DNA from: Friedmanniella luteola
GTDB lineage: Bacteria; Actinomycetota; Actinomycetes; Propionibacteriales; Propionibacteriaceae
Length of the DNA stretch: 64,000 nucleotides
Assembly: GCF_900105065.1 (NCBI RefSeq)
Contig: NZ_LT629749.1
Location: 930,001-994,000 of the forward strand
Direction: 5' to 3'
The notes beneath the pieces were generated by a model. That model had not been told where the DNA came from, made no database searches, and saw only the letters and a program-made list of their open reading frames with translations. Shown in pieces: positions 15,859 through 23,812 of the stretch. Made by a program: the position numbers and the translations under genes. Numbering within the stretch: position 1 is the first letter of the stretch; each line of letters starts with the position of its first letter.

Positions 15859-16269
15859 ATGAGCGGACGGCGCCTGGTCTCCTCCGGCGGGCCCTGGGAG
15901 GACGTCGTCGGCTACTCCCGCGCCGTGCGCGTCGGCGACCTCGTGCTCGTCGCCGGGACCACGGCCGCTGCCGACGGCGGGGGAGCGGTCGGGGGCGACG
16001 ACGTCGCCGCCCAGACCCGGGAGGCGCTGCGCCGGGTCGCGCTGGCCCTCGAGCAGGCCGGCGCGCGGCTGTCCGACGTCGTCCGCACCCGGATCTACGT
16101 GACCGACATCGACCGCTGGCCCGAGGTGGGGCAGGTGCACGGCGAGGTGTTCGCCGACATCCGGCCCGCCGCCACGATGGTCGAGGTCTCCCGGCTGATC
16201 GACCCGGCGCTGCTGGTCGAGATCGAGGCGGACGCCGTGGTCGCCGCGGACGGGGACGACCGGGCCTGA
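15859..16269 (+). CDS. RidA/YjgF-family protein
   Basis: A 136-residue member of the Rid family (RidA-like: AVRVGDLVLVAGTTAA, QTREALRRVALALEQAGARL, VVRTRIYVTDI, PAATMVEVSRLIDPALLVEIE). The arginine before IYVTD is the conserved RidA residue needed for deaminating reactive enamines/imines, so activity is plausible. Not enough to say which Rid subgroup. ATG follows CACGGT by 6 nt. A three-codon reading frame (GTG ACC GGA TGA) overlaps the ATG as ATGA, but may be chance. Confidence 0.85.
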   Translation: MSGRRLVSSGGPWEDVVGYSRAVRVGDLVLVAGTTAAADGGGAVGGDDVAAQTREALRRVALALEQAGARLSDVVRTRIYVTDIDRWPEVGQVHGEVFADIRPAATMVEVSRLIDPALLVEIEADAVVAADGDDRA

Positions 16270-16342
16270 ACCGCCGGCACCGCGTCGAGGGCGGTCACGG
16301 CCCGACCTGGTCCGGTGCGGTGCCCGGTGGCACGATCGGCCC

Positions 16343-17398
16343 GTGCCCCTGACCTCCCTGCGGACCCTCGGCCGGTCCGGCCTCCCCGTCAGCCCGCTGA
16401 CCCTCGGCGCCATGACGCTCGGCAACGACGACTGGGGCTCGGGCGACGACGCGTCCGCGCGGATCCTGCACGCCTACGTCGACGCGGGCGGCAACGCCGT
16501 CGACACCGCCGACGTCTACTCCGGCGGCCGCAGCGAGGAGCTGCTCGGCCGGCTGCTGGCCGAGCGCGGTCTCCGGGACCGGGTGGTGCTGGCCACCAAG
16601 TACGGCTTCCGGTCCGACGGGGCGAACCCGCTGGCCGGCGGGGCCGGCCGCAAGAACCTGGTCCGGGCCCTGGAGGGGTCGCTGCGCCGGCTCGGCACCG
16701 ACTACGTCGACCTCTACTGGCTGCACGTCTGGGACCGGGTCACCCCCGCCGAGGAGGTGCTGCAGGCCCTCACCGACCTCGTGCGGGCGGGCAAGATCCG
16801 CTACTACGGCTTCTCGGACCTGCCCGCCTGGTTCGCCACCCGGGTCGCCACGCTGGCGCAGGCCCACGGGCTGCCCGCTCCGGTGGGCCTGCAGGTCGAG
16901 TACTCCCTCGTCGAGCGCACGGTGGAGCGCGAGCACGTGCCGGCCGCCCGCGCGCTGGGGATGGGCGTCGTGCCGTGGAGCCCGCTGGCCGGCGGCTTCC
17001 TCGCCGGCAAGTACGAGCGGGGCACGCCGCCGCAGCCCGCGGACGGACGCCTCGGCGGGCCCAACCCGTTCGGCGACTCCAAGTTCACCGAGCGGAACTT
17101 CGCCGTCCTCGACGTGCTGCGGGAGGTCGCGGCCGAGGTCGGGCGCCCGCCGGCGCAGGTGGCGCTGGCCTGGCTGACCCGGCGGCCGGGCGTCGGCACC
17201 GTCCTGGTCGGGGCCCGCACCGAGGACCAGCTGACCGCGAACGTCGCGGCCCTGGAGGTGGAGCTGAGCCCCGAGCAGACCTCCCGGCTGGACCGTGCCA
17301 GCGCGCCGGAGCCGGCGTTCCCCTACCCGCTCTTCTCCGACGACGACCTGCGGCAGGCGGCCGTCACCGGCGCCCCGGTCGCCGGGTGGGACGACTGA
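16343..17398 (+). CDS. Aldo/keto reductase
   Basis: A 351-residue AKR. The catalytic tetrad is visible: D54 and Y59 (DTADVYSGG), K86 (LATKYGF) and H128 (LYWLHVWD). The NADP-binding end is VLVGARTEDQLTANVAAL. Resembles the YdhF/Tas-like and AKR12/13 group; substrate unknown. GTG start follows CACGAT (16331-16336) by 6 nt. The stop and the next gene's ATG share one base (TGATG), so it forms a two-gene operon with an epimerase-like protein. Confidence 0.88.
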   Translation: MPLTSLRTLGRSGLPVSPLTLGAMTLGNDDWGSGDDASARILHAYVDAGGNAVDTADVYSGGRSEELLGRLLAERGLRDRVVLATKYGFRSDGANPLAGGAGRKNLVRALEGSLRRLGTDYVDLYWLHVWDRVTPAEEVLQALTDLVRAGKIRYYGFSDLPAWFATRVATLAQAHGLPAPVGLQVEYSLVERTVEREHVPAARALGMGVVPWSPLAGGFLAGKYERGTPPQPADGRLGGPNPFGDSKFTERNFAVLDVLREVAAEVGRPPAQVALAWLTRRPGVGTVLVGARTEDQLTANVAALEVELSPEQTSRLDRASAPEPAFPYPLFSDDDLRQAAVTGAPVAGWDD

Positions 17399-18399
17399 TG
17401 CGGCTGCTGGTCCTGGGTGGCGGCGGGTTCCTGGGCTACCACGCGGTCGCGGAGGCGCTGGCCGCCGGTCACGAGGTCACCGTCCTCAGCCGCTCCGGGA
17501 CGGCGCCGGTCGACGGCGTCGAGGTCCTGCAGGGCGACCGGCAGGGCGACCTGTCGGCGCTCCGGGGCCGGGAGTGGGACGGCGTCTTCGACACCTTCAA
17601 CGACACGACGCCCGGGGCACCCGCCCTCCGCACGACGGCCCGGCTGCTGTCCGGGGCGGTCGGCGGCTACGCCTACGTGTCCGGGATGAGCGTCTACGCA
17701 CCGGGCGGGCCGGCCGTGCCGGACGAGGACGCGCCCGTGCGCGCGGCGGGCGTCGAGCCGGGCACCGACCGGTTGCAGGAGCGCTCGCTGGCCAAGCTCG
17801 CCGGCGAGGCCGCGGTCACCGAGGAGTTCGACGGCGTCGCGCTGTTCCCGCGGGTCGGGATCATGGTCGGCCCCCGGACCACCCGCTTCAGCTACTGGCC
17901 GCTGCGGCTCGCCGGGGCCCGCGACGGCCGGCTCCCGCGCCGGGTGCTGGTGCCGGGCGACCCGTCGCGGACCGTGCAGTACTCCGACGCCCGCGACATC
18001 GCCCGGTGGTCGACGGCGATGCTGGAGGCGGGCCGGGGCGGCACGTTCAACACCGTCGGCCCGGGCCGGCCGGACACCCTGGCGGAGGTGCTCCGGGCGT
18101 GCCTGGAGGCGGTCGGGGCCGGACCTGACGACGTCGAGCTGGTCGTCGTCCCGCACGAGAAGCTGCTCCGCGGCCAGCTGATCGACGTCGACGAGGAGGA
18201 CCGGCCGCTCTGGTACCCGGAGGACCAGATCTGCCAGGACGCGGTCGACTCGCGCCGGGCCGCGGCGGCCGGGCTGGCCTTCCGGCCCGCGGTGGAGACG
18301 GCGCACGACACCTGGCGCGCGGCCGAGGCCGCCGGCTCCACGGAGGCGGCCGACTTCGTCGAGCGCGAGCAGGGCATCCTCCGCGCCTGGCGCCGCTGA
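17398..18399 (+). CDS. NAD-dependent epimerase/dehydratase-like protein
   Basis: A 333-residue extended short-chain dehydrogenase-like protein. The Rossmann motif is VLGGGGFLGYHA at the N-terminus; the active-site region reads YAYVSGMSVYAPGG, where the usual YxxxK is hard to place, so it may be an atypical (isoflavone-reductase or regulatory) member. C-terminal YSDARDIARWSTAML and TFNTVGPG are typical of this group of actinobacterial reductases. Translationally coupled to the aldo/keto reductase. Substrate unknown. Confidence 0.78.
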   Translation: MRLLVLGGGGFLGYHAVAEALAAGHEVTVLSRSGTAPVDGVEVLQGDRQGDLSALRGREWDGVFDTFNDTTPGAPALRTTARLLSGAVGGYAYVSGMSVYAPGGPAVPDEDAPVRAAGVEPGTDRLQERSLAKLAGEAAVTEEFDGVALFPRVGIMVGPRTTRFSYWPLRLAGARDGRLPRRVLVPGDPSRTVQYSDARDIARWSTAMLEAGRGGTFNTVGPGRPDTLAEVLRACLEAVGAGPDDVELVVVPHEKLLRGQLIDVDEEDRPLWYPEDQICQDAVDSRRAAAAGLAFRPAVETAHDTWRAAEAAGSTEAADFVEREQGILRAWRR

Positions 18400-18415
18400 G
18401 GGGGACGGCCGGCGG

Positions 18416-19909
18416 TCAGGCCCGGCGCCCCGCCCACACGTCGGCCATCCAGGCCTCGACGTCGTCGGCGGTCCGGGGCAGGCCGGCGGACAGGTTCTCG
18501 TTGCCGTCCGCGGTGATGAGGATGTCGTCCTCGATCCGGACCCCGATGCCGCGCAGCTCGTCGGGCACCAGCTCGTCGTCGCCCTTGAAGTAGAGCCCGG
18601 GCTCGACGGTCAGCACCATGCCGGCCTCGAGCGTCCCCTGCCGGTAGCGCTCGTTGCGGGCCTGCGCGCAGTCGTGGACGTCGATCCCCAGGTGGTGGGA
18701 GGTGCCGTGCACCATCCACCGGCGGTGCTGGCCACCCTCCTCGCCGAGCGACTCCTCCGCCGTCACGGGCAGCAGACCCCACGCCTCCAGGTGCCGGGCG
18801 ATGACGGCCACGGCCGCCTTGTGCACGTCGGAGAACGTCGCGCCCGGCTGCGCCGCCGCGATCCCGGCCTCCTGGGCCTCCAGCACGGCCTCGTAGACGC
18901 GCCGCTGGGCGGGGGAGAAGGTGCCCGAGACGGGCAGCGTGCGGGTCACGTCGGCGGTGTAGAGGCTGTCGAGCTCGACGCCGGCGTCGAGCAGCAGCAG
19001 GTCCTGCGGGCGGAGGTCGCCGTCGTTGCGGATCCAGTGCAGCGTGCAGGCGTGCTCGCCGGAGGCGGCGATGGTGTCGTAGCCGGCCGCGTTGCCGACG
19101 TGCCGGGCGTGCAGCCCGAAGACGCCCTCGACCCAGCGCTCGCCCCGGCCGCGGCGGACCGCCTCGGGCAGGTCGGCCACGACGGCGGCGAACCCGTCGG
19201 CGGTCTGCCGGCACGCCTCGCGCATCTGCTCGATCTCGTAGCCGTCCTTGGTCAGCCGCAGCTCGCTGAGGGCGACGACCAGCTCGGTGTCGGCGGCGGC
19301 GACGGCCTCGGCGGCCTCGGCGTCGAGCCCGGCCCGGATCTCGGCCAGCACCTCGGCCAGCTCGCCGTCGGCGACCCCGGTCACCACCCGGACGGGGATC
19401 GTGCCGGCGTCCTTGCGGATCCGGTCGGGCAGCTCCTCGACGGGGGCGCAGTCCACCCCGCAGAGGGCGGCCAGCTCCTCCAGGGAGGGCCGCTTGCCCA
19501 CCCACATCTCGCCGTGGCGGGCGTCGGCGTAGAACTCGGCGGAGTCGCGTGGGGCGCGCGGCTTGAAGTACAGCGTGGCCTCGTGCCCGGCGTCCGTCGG
19601 CTCCAGCACCAGGACGGCGTCGGGCTCGCGGTCGGTGCCCAGTCCCGTCAGGTGGGCGAAGGCCGAGTGCGGCCGGTACCGGAAGTCGGTGTCGTTGGAG
19701 CGGATCTTGAGCCCACCGGCCGGCACCACCAGGCGCTCGCCCGGGAACTGGGCGCTGACGGCGTCGCGCCGGGCGCGGGCGGGCCCGGCCGCGGGCAGCG
19801 GTGCCGGCAGCACCGGGTCGTGCGGGGCCCAACCCTGGGCGATGAACTGCTTGAACGCCTCGGAGAACGGGGTCTGGCGGTTGGGCAGGGTGGGCTGGCG
19901 GTCGCTCAT
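18416..19909 (-). CDS. pepP: Xaa-Pro aminopeptidase (aminopeptidase P)
   Basis: A 497-residue M24B metallopeptidase. An N-terminal creatinase-like domain (FRYRPHSAFAHLTGL) precedes the pita-bread domain with the two-metal site: DAGVELDSLYTADVTRT (two Asp), HHLGIDVHD (His), TVEPGLY (Glu) and RIEDDILIT (Glu). It removes N-terminal residues preceding proline. ATG 19909 is chosen because GATGAT (19922-19917) lies 7 nt upstream; an in-frame ATG at 19921 overlaps that hexamer. Convergent with the epimerase gene, divergent from the acyltransferase. Confidence 0.92.
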   Translation of the reverse strand: MSDRQPTLPNRQTPFSEAFKQFIAQGWAPHDPVLPAPLPAAGPARARRDAVSAQFPGERLVVPAGGLKIRSNDTDFRYRPHSAFAHLTGLGTDREPDAVLVLEPTDAGHEATLYFKPRAPRDSAEFYADARHGEMWVGKRPSLEELAALCGVDCAPVEELPDRIRKDAGTIPVRVVTGVADGELAEVLAEIRAGLDAEAAEAVAAADTELVVALSELRLTKDGYEIEQMREACRQTADGFAAVVADLPEAVRRGRGERWVEGVFGLHARHVGNAAGYDTIAASGEHACTLHWIRNDGDLRPQDLLLLDAGVELDSLYTADVTRTLPVSGTFSPAQRRVYEAVLEAQEAGIAAAQPGATFSDVHKAAVAVIARHLEAWGLLPVTAEESLGEEGGQHRRWMVHGTSHHLGIDVHDCAQARNERYRQGTLEAGMVLTVEPGLYFKGDDELVPDELRGIGVRIEDDILITADGNENLSAGLPRTADDVEAWMADVWAGRRA

Positions 19910-19984
19910 GGCGCTCATCATCGCACCAGCCCCGACGCCGGTCCCGGTCACGGGCGCCGGCTGAGGCGTCCCTAGGGTGGGCGG

Positions 19985-20878
19985 ATGCAGGACGCGCGCA
20001 CGGTGCTCGACGCCCCCGATCTGGACGACCGGCTGGCCCGCCTGGGGCTGCGCCCGGACGACGTGGCCGACGCCGTCCGCAGCGCCGCGGTCGTCGCCCG
20101 CGACCCCGCCGCCGTGGCCGAGGTGGACCGGCTGGCGGAGGCGCTGCGGCGGACGGTGGGCCGCTTCCCGGGGGAGCCCGACCGCGACCCGTTCCCGGGC
20201 TACGACGGGGACGCCGACCGGTACGGCGTCGGCGTGCTGGCCCTGTGGGCGCTGGTCGTCACCGAGCCCGACCTGGTCGCGTTCCACCGCAGCCGCGGCG
20301 TCCCCGACGACGTGAGCGCGGCCACCCTGCGCGAGCTGGGACAGCAGCTGCTCGTGCACCGGCTGACCTTCGGGGTGTTCGGCCTGCACACCCACGGCTG
20401 GCTGGCGCACACCTGGAGCGGCTCGCTGTACTGGCTGGGCCGGCTGCAGTTCAACCTCGAGGTGCTGGCGGAGGGCCGGGTCTGCTCCACCCACATCCCG
20501 CGCTCCGGGCCGCTGGACCCGGCGGCCGTCGACGCGTCGTTCGCCCGGGCGGCGGAGTTCTTCCCGACGCACTTCCCCGACCGCCCGGTCACGGACTTCT
20601 GGTGCCGCAGCTGGCTGCTCGACCCGGCCCTGGCCGCCGCCCTCGACCCGGCGTCGAACATGGCCCGTTTCCAGTCCCGGTGGCGCCTGTACGGTGAGCC
20701 CATGCCCGGGGACGACGACGCGCTGTTCTTCTGCTTCGCCCGTCGCGGGGTGGTGGACCGGGCTGCGCTGCCCCGGGAGACCAGCCTCCAGCGGGCCATC
20801 CTCGACCGCTGGGCGTCCGGCGGCCGCTGGTCGGTCCGCGACGGCCGGCTGCCGATGGCGGCAGCGGTGGCCCGGTGA
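19985..20878 (+). CDS. Acyltransferase-domain protein (NAT_N/GNAT_C type)
   Basis: A 297-residue protein matching the actinobacterial acyltransferase-domain family with an N-terminal helical part and a GNAT-like C-terminal half. Recognisable pieces are RLQFNLEVLAEGR, THIPRSGPLD, FWCRSWLLDPAL and SNMARFQSRWRLYG. No substrate is known for this family. ATG follows TAGGGT (19973-19978) by 6 nt. The stop overlaps the next gene's GTG by 4 nt (GTGA), so it is co-translated with a histidine phosphatase, perhaps a two-step metabolite processing pair; inference. Confidence 0.65.
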   Translation: MQDARTVLDAPDLDDRLARLGLRPDDVADAVRSAAVVARDPAAVAEVDRLAEALRRTVGRFPGEPDRDPFPGYDGDADRYGVGVLALWALVVTEPDLVAFHRSRGVPDDVSAATLRELGQQLLVHRLTFGVFGLHTHGWLAHTWSGSLYWLGRLQFNLEVLAEGRVCSTHIPRSGPLDPAAVDASFARAAEFFPTHFPDRPVTDFWCRSWLLDPALAAALDPASNMARFQSRWRLYGEPMPGDDDALFFCFARRGVVDRAALPRETSLQRAILDRWASGGRWSVRDGRLPMAAAVAR

Positions 20879-21450
20879 CCGAGCTGTACGTCGTCCGGCA
20901 CGGCGAGACCGAGTGGAGCGCCAACGGCCGGCACACGTCGGTGACCGACCTGCCGCTGACCGAGCGCGGTGAGCAGCAGGCGAAAGCGCTGGTCGGGCAC
21001 CTCCACCCCGCGGACTTCGGGCTGGTGCTGTCGAGCCCCCGCCGCCGCGCCCGCGACACCGCCGCGCTGGCCGGCTTCACCGGCGCCCACGAGCCGCGGC
21101 TGGACGAGGACCTGGCGGAGTGGGCGTACGGCGACTACGAGGGCCTGACGAGCCCGGAGATCCAGGAGGACGTGCCGGACTGGACCATCTGGAGCCACCC
21201 GGCCCCGGGCGGGGAGACGGCCCAGCAGGTCGCGGACCGGCTCGACCGCGTCGTCCAGCGGGTCCGGGACTCCGGCGTCGAGCGGGCCATCTGCTTCGCC
21301 CACGGCCACAGCCTGCGGGCGCTGGCGATGCGCTGGCTCGGCTTCGACCTCACCCTCGGCGTGCACTTCCCCCTGGACACCAGCACCGTCTCGGTGCTGG
21401 GCGAGGAGAAGGGTCAGCCGGCCCTCGAGCGCTGGAACGCCCGCCCCTGA
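20875..21450 (+). CDS. Histidine phosphatase family protein
   Basis: A 191-residue phosphoglycerate-mutase-like acid phosphatase. The catalytic RHG motif is at residues 8-10 (YVVRHGETEWS) and the second histidine in ICFAHGHSLRAL; the proton donor is in LAEWAYGDYEG. Members include phosphatases of sugar phosphates and nucleotides; the length fits the CobC/GpmB-like small group. GTG start overlaps the acyltransferase stop. Followed by a convergent exporter gene. Confidence 0.88.
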   Translation: MTELYVVRHGETEWSANGRHTSVTDLPLTERGEQQAKALVGHLHPADFGLVLSSPRRRARDTAALAGFTGAHEPRLDEDLAEWAYGDYEGLTSPEIQEDVPDWTIWSHPAPGGETAQQVADRLDRVVQRVRDSGVERAICFAHGHSLRALAMRWLGFDLTLGVHFPLDTSTVSVLGEEKGQPALERWNARP

Positions 21451-21489
21451 GACCCGGCGTTCTGCGGGCTCAGGGGGCGGGCTGGCACG

Positions 21490-22758
21490 TCACTCGTAGG
21501 AGACGGAGTCCAGCGCGCGCCGGGCGGTCAGGAACAGCACGAGGGCGAGCGTGCTGGCCCCCAGGATGACGCCCGCCATCGGCACCGGGGTGCCGTTGGC
21601 CAGGGCACCGACCAGAGGGGCGATGGCCCCGCCGATCATGAACTGCGCCGACCCCAGCAGGGCGGCGGCGCTGCCGGCCGCCTCGCCGTGCCGGTTCAGC
21701 GCGATGGCCGGGGCGTTCGGGAACGACAGGCCGGCGGCCGAGACCACGAAGAACAGCGGCACCATGAAGCCGAGGAAGCCACCGAACCCGGTCGCCGTCG
21801 TGACGACGAGGGCGGCGGCGCCGGCCGTGGAGATGGTGACCGAGGCCAGCAGCACCCGGACCGGGCTGTAGCGCTTGATGAGCAGCGGGTTCACCTGGGT
21901 CATCACGACGAGGCCGAGGGCGTTGGCGCTGAAGGCCACCCCGAACTGCGCCGGGCTGAGCCCGTACAGCTCCTGCAGGATGAACGGCGCACCCGAGATG
22001 TAGGCGAAGAGGGTGGCGAACATCAGGCCGGAGACCAGCACCATGATCACGAACAGCCGGTCGGTGAACAGCCCCCGGTAGGCCCGCAGCGAGCCCAGGA
22101 CGTTGCTCGGCTGGCGGCGCACGACGGGCAGCGTCTCCGGCAGTGCGACCAGCGCCAGCACGAAGAGGCCGACGGCGACCGCGGCGAGCACGACGAAGAT
22201 CCCGCGCCACGAGGTGAAGGACAGCAGCGCGCTGCCGATCGACGGCGCCAGGATCGGCGCGACGCCCACGACGAGCATCAGCCGGGAGAGCAGCTGGGCG
22301 GCCTTGATGCCGCTGAAGAGGTCGCGGACCACGGCCATCGAGACCACGGCCACGGCCGCACCGGCCAGGCCCTGCAGGGTGCGGGTGACGGCCAGCATGG
22401 TGATCGACGGGGCCACCGCGCAGAGCAGCGAGGTCACCCCGTGCGCCGCCAGCCCGATGAGGAGCGGCTTGCGGCGGCCGACGGCGTCGGACAGCGGGCC
22501 GACCAGCAGCTGGCCCAGGCCGAGGCCCAGCAGCAGTCCGGTGATGGTCAGCTGCGCCTGCGAGTCGGTCGCACCCATCTGCGCGCTGAGCGCCGGGAGC
22601 GCGGGCAGGTAGGCGTCGATGGTCAGCGGGCCGATGGCGCTGAGCGCGCCCAGCACCAGCACGAGCTGGAGGTAGCGACGGCCCACGTAGCGGGTGGCGG
22701 GCGTGCCGGCGGTGGTGACGGCGTCGGTGGTGGTCAGCGGTTCGGCGACGGAGGTCAT
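21490..22758 (-). CDS. Bcr/CflA-type multidrug efflux MFS transporter
   Basis: A 422-residue 12-TM major facilitator. The first segments (YLQLVLVLGALSAIGPLTID, AYLPALPAL, LGLGLGQLLVGPLSDAVGRR) carry the motif A signature GPLSDAVGRRKPL, and the proline-rich TM1 and motif C (TRTLQGLAGAAVAVVSMAVV) are typical of Bcr/CflA drug:H+ antiporters. ATG 22758 has AAGGA at proper spacing; longer upstream frames are not supported. The leader contains a GAGCTC-GG-GAGCTC dyad that may be an operator or mRNA hairpin. Confidence 0.87.
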   Translation of the reverse strand: MTSVAEPLTTTDAVTTAGTPATRYVGRRYLQLVLVLGALSAIGPLTIDAYLPALPALSAQMGATDSQAQLTITGLLLGLGLGQLLVGPLSDAVGRRKPLLIGLAAHGVTSLLCAVAPSITMLAVTRTLQGLAGAAVAVVSMAVVRDLFSGIKAAQLLSRLMLVVGVAPILAPSIGSALLSFTSWRGIFVVLAAVAVGLFVLALVALPETLPVVRRQPSNVLGSLRAYRGLFTDRLFVIMVLVSGLMFATLFAYISGAPFILQELYGLSPAQFGVAFSANALGLVVMTQVNPLLIKRYSPVRVLLASVTISTAGAAALVVTTATGFGGFLGFMVPLFFVVSAAGLSFPNAPAIALNRHGEAAGSAAALLGSAQFMIGGAIAPLVGALANGTPVPMAGVILGASTLALVLFLTARRALDSVSYE

Positions 22759-22775
22759 GCGGGCGTCCTTCGGTA

Positions 22776-22789
22776 GAGCTCGGGAGCTC
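22776..22789. promoter_or_regulatory. GAGCTC-N2-GAGCTC dyad in the exporter leader
   Basis: Two GAGCTC palindromes separated by GG, 18 bp upstream of the exporter ATG and just beyond its AAGGA. The whole is a 14-bp dyad. It could be a repressor site or a short hairpin near the ribosome-binding site. Confidence 0.4.
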
Positions 22790-23006
22790 GTCTGACGGCG
22801 CACGACGGTGTGACCAAGGAGAGCAGGTGGCCCTCGTCCCCGGCAGCCGGGGAGGTGGACCTGATGGGTGAACTCCACCATCCGCCGGTTCATTCCGGGA
22901 GCACCGCCACGATCTCGTGCGGTGCTGCCCGGGCGCGGGACCCCCGCGGATAGGCTGGGCGGCCAGCGGGACCCGTGCGGGTCGCCGCGCACGGAGGGAG
23001 CACACC

Positions 23007-23750
23007 ATCAGAGCCGACCAGGGGGACCAGCAGCGCCTGCTCGACCTGCAGGGGGTCGACACCGCCCTCGCCCAGCTGGCGCACCGGCGGCGCACGCTGC
23101 CCGAGCACGCCGAAATCGCCCGGCTGGAGGACGCCCGCCGCCGGCTCGCCTCGGACCTCGTCGGTGCCGACACCGCGGTGTCGGACCTGCAGCGCGACCA
23201 GGACCGCGCGGAGAACGAGCTGGAGCCGGTCCGCGAGCGGCTGAACCGCAACCAGCACCGGATCGCCGACGGCTCCGTCGCCGACCCGAAGGCGCTCAGC
23301 TCGCTGGTCGACGAGGTCGCCCACCTCAAGCGGCGGATCGACACGCTGGAGGAGGCCGAGCTCGCCGTCATGGAGCAGCTCGAGACCGCCACCTCCGACC
23401 GGGAGCGGCTGCGCCGGGAGGCCGCGGAGATCGACGGGCAGCTGGCCACGCTCGAGGCCAAGCGGGCGACCCAGCTGCGTGAGCTCGCGGCCCAGGCCGC
23501 GGACCGCCAGCAGGTGCGGGACGAGATCGCCGGCGTCCTGCCGCCGGCGCTGCTGACGCTCTACGACAAGATCGGCGCCAGCCACTCCGGCGTCGGCGCC
23601 GCCGAGCTCCGCCGGCGCCGGTGCACCGGCTGCCAGCTCGACATCAACGCCGCGGACCTGCGGGGCTTCTCCGCGGCGCCGGCCGACGAGGTGCTGCGCT
23701 GCGAGGAGTGCGGACGGATCCTGGTGCGGACGGCCGAGTCGGGGCTCTGA
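23007..23750 (+). CDS. Coiled-coil zinc-ribbon protein (Rv2229c-like), probable ATC start
   Basis: A 247-residue protein: long coiled coil (~20-180, many ARLEDARRRL/LERDRERL-type heptads) and a C-terminal zinc ribbon with CTGC and CEEC pairs ~35 residues apart. Homologues (Mycobacterium Rv2229c, ~245 residues) begin MxADP-like; the matching position here is an ATC (23007) with GGAGG 9 nt upstream. The only in-frame ATG (22917) lies before the likely -10 TAGGCT (22951-22956), so it would not be transcribed. Function unknown; homologues may bind nucleic acid or tether Nif3-like partners. Confidence 0.78.
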   Translation: MRADQGDQQRLLDLQGVDTALAQLAHRRRTLPEHAEIARLEDARRRLASDLVGADTAVSDLQRDQDRAENELEPVRERLNRNQHRIADGSVADPKALSSLVDEVAHLKRRIDTLEEAELAVMEQLETATSDRERLRREAAEIDGQLATLEAKRATQLRELAAQAADRQQVRDEIAGVLPPALLTLYDKIGASHSGVGAAELRRRRCTGCQLDINAADLRGFSAAPADEVLRCEECGRILVRTAESGL

Positions 23751-23812
23751 GCCCCGGCGCGGTCGCCGCCGGCGCCGGTCGGCGCGGGCGGCCGTCCTTG
23801 TAGGGTCAGCCC

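Noticed and set aside
21451-21489. A third copy of the GGCTCAGGG repeat near 21467
   Set aside because: Only about nine bases match, which is too weak to assign to the element found at 375-406 and 31871-31913.
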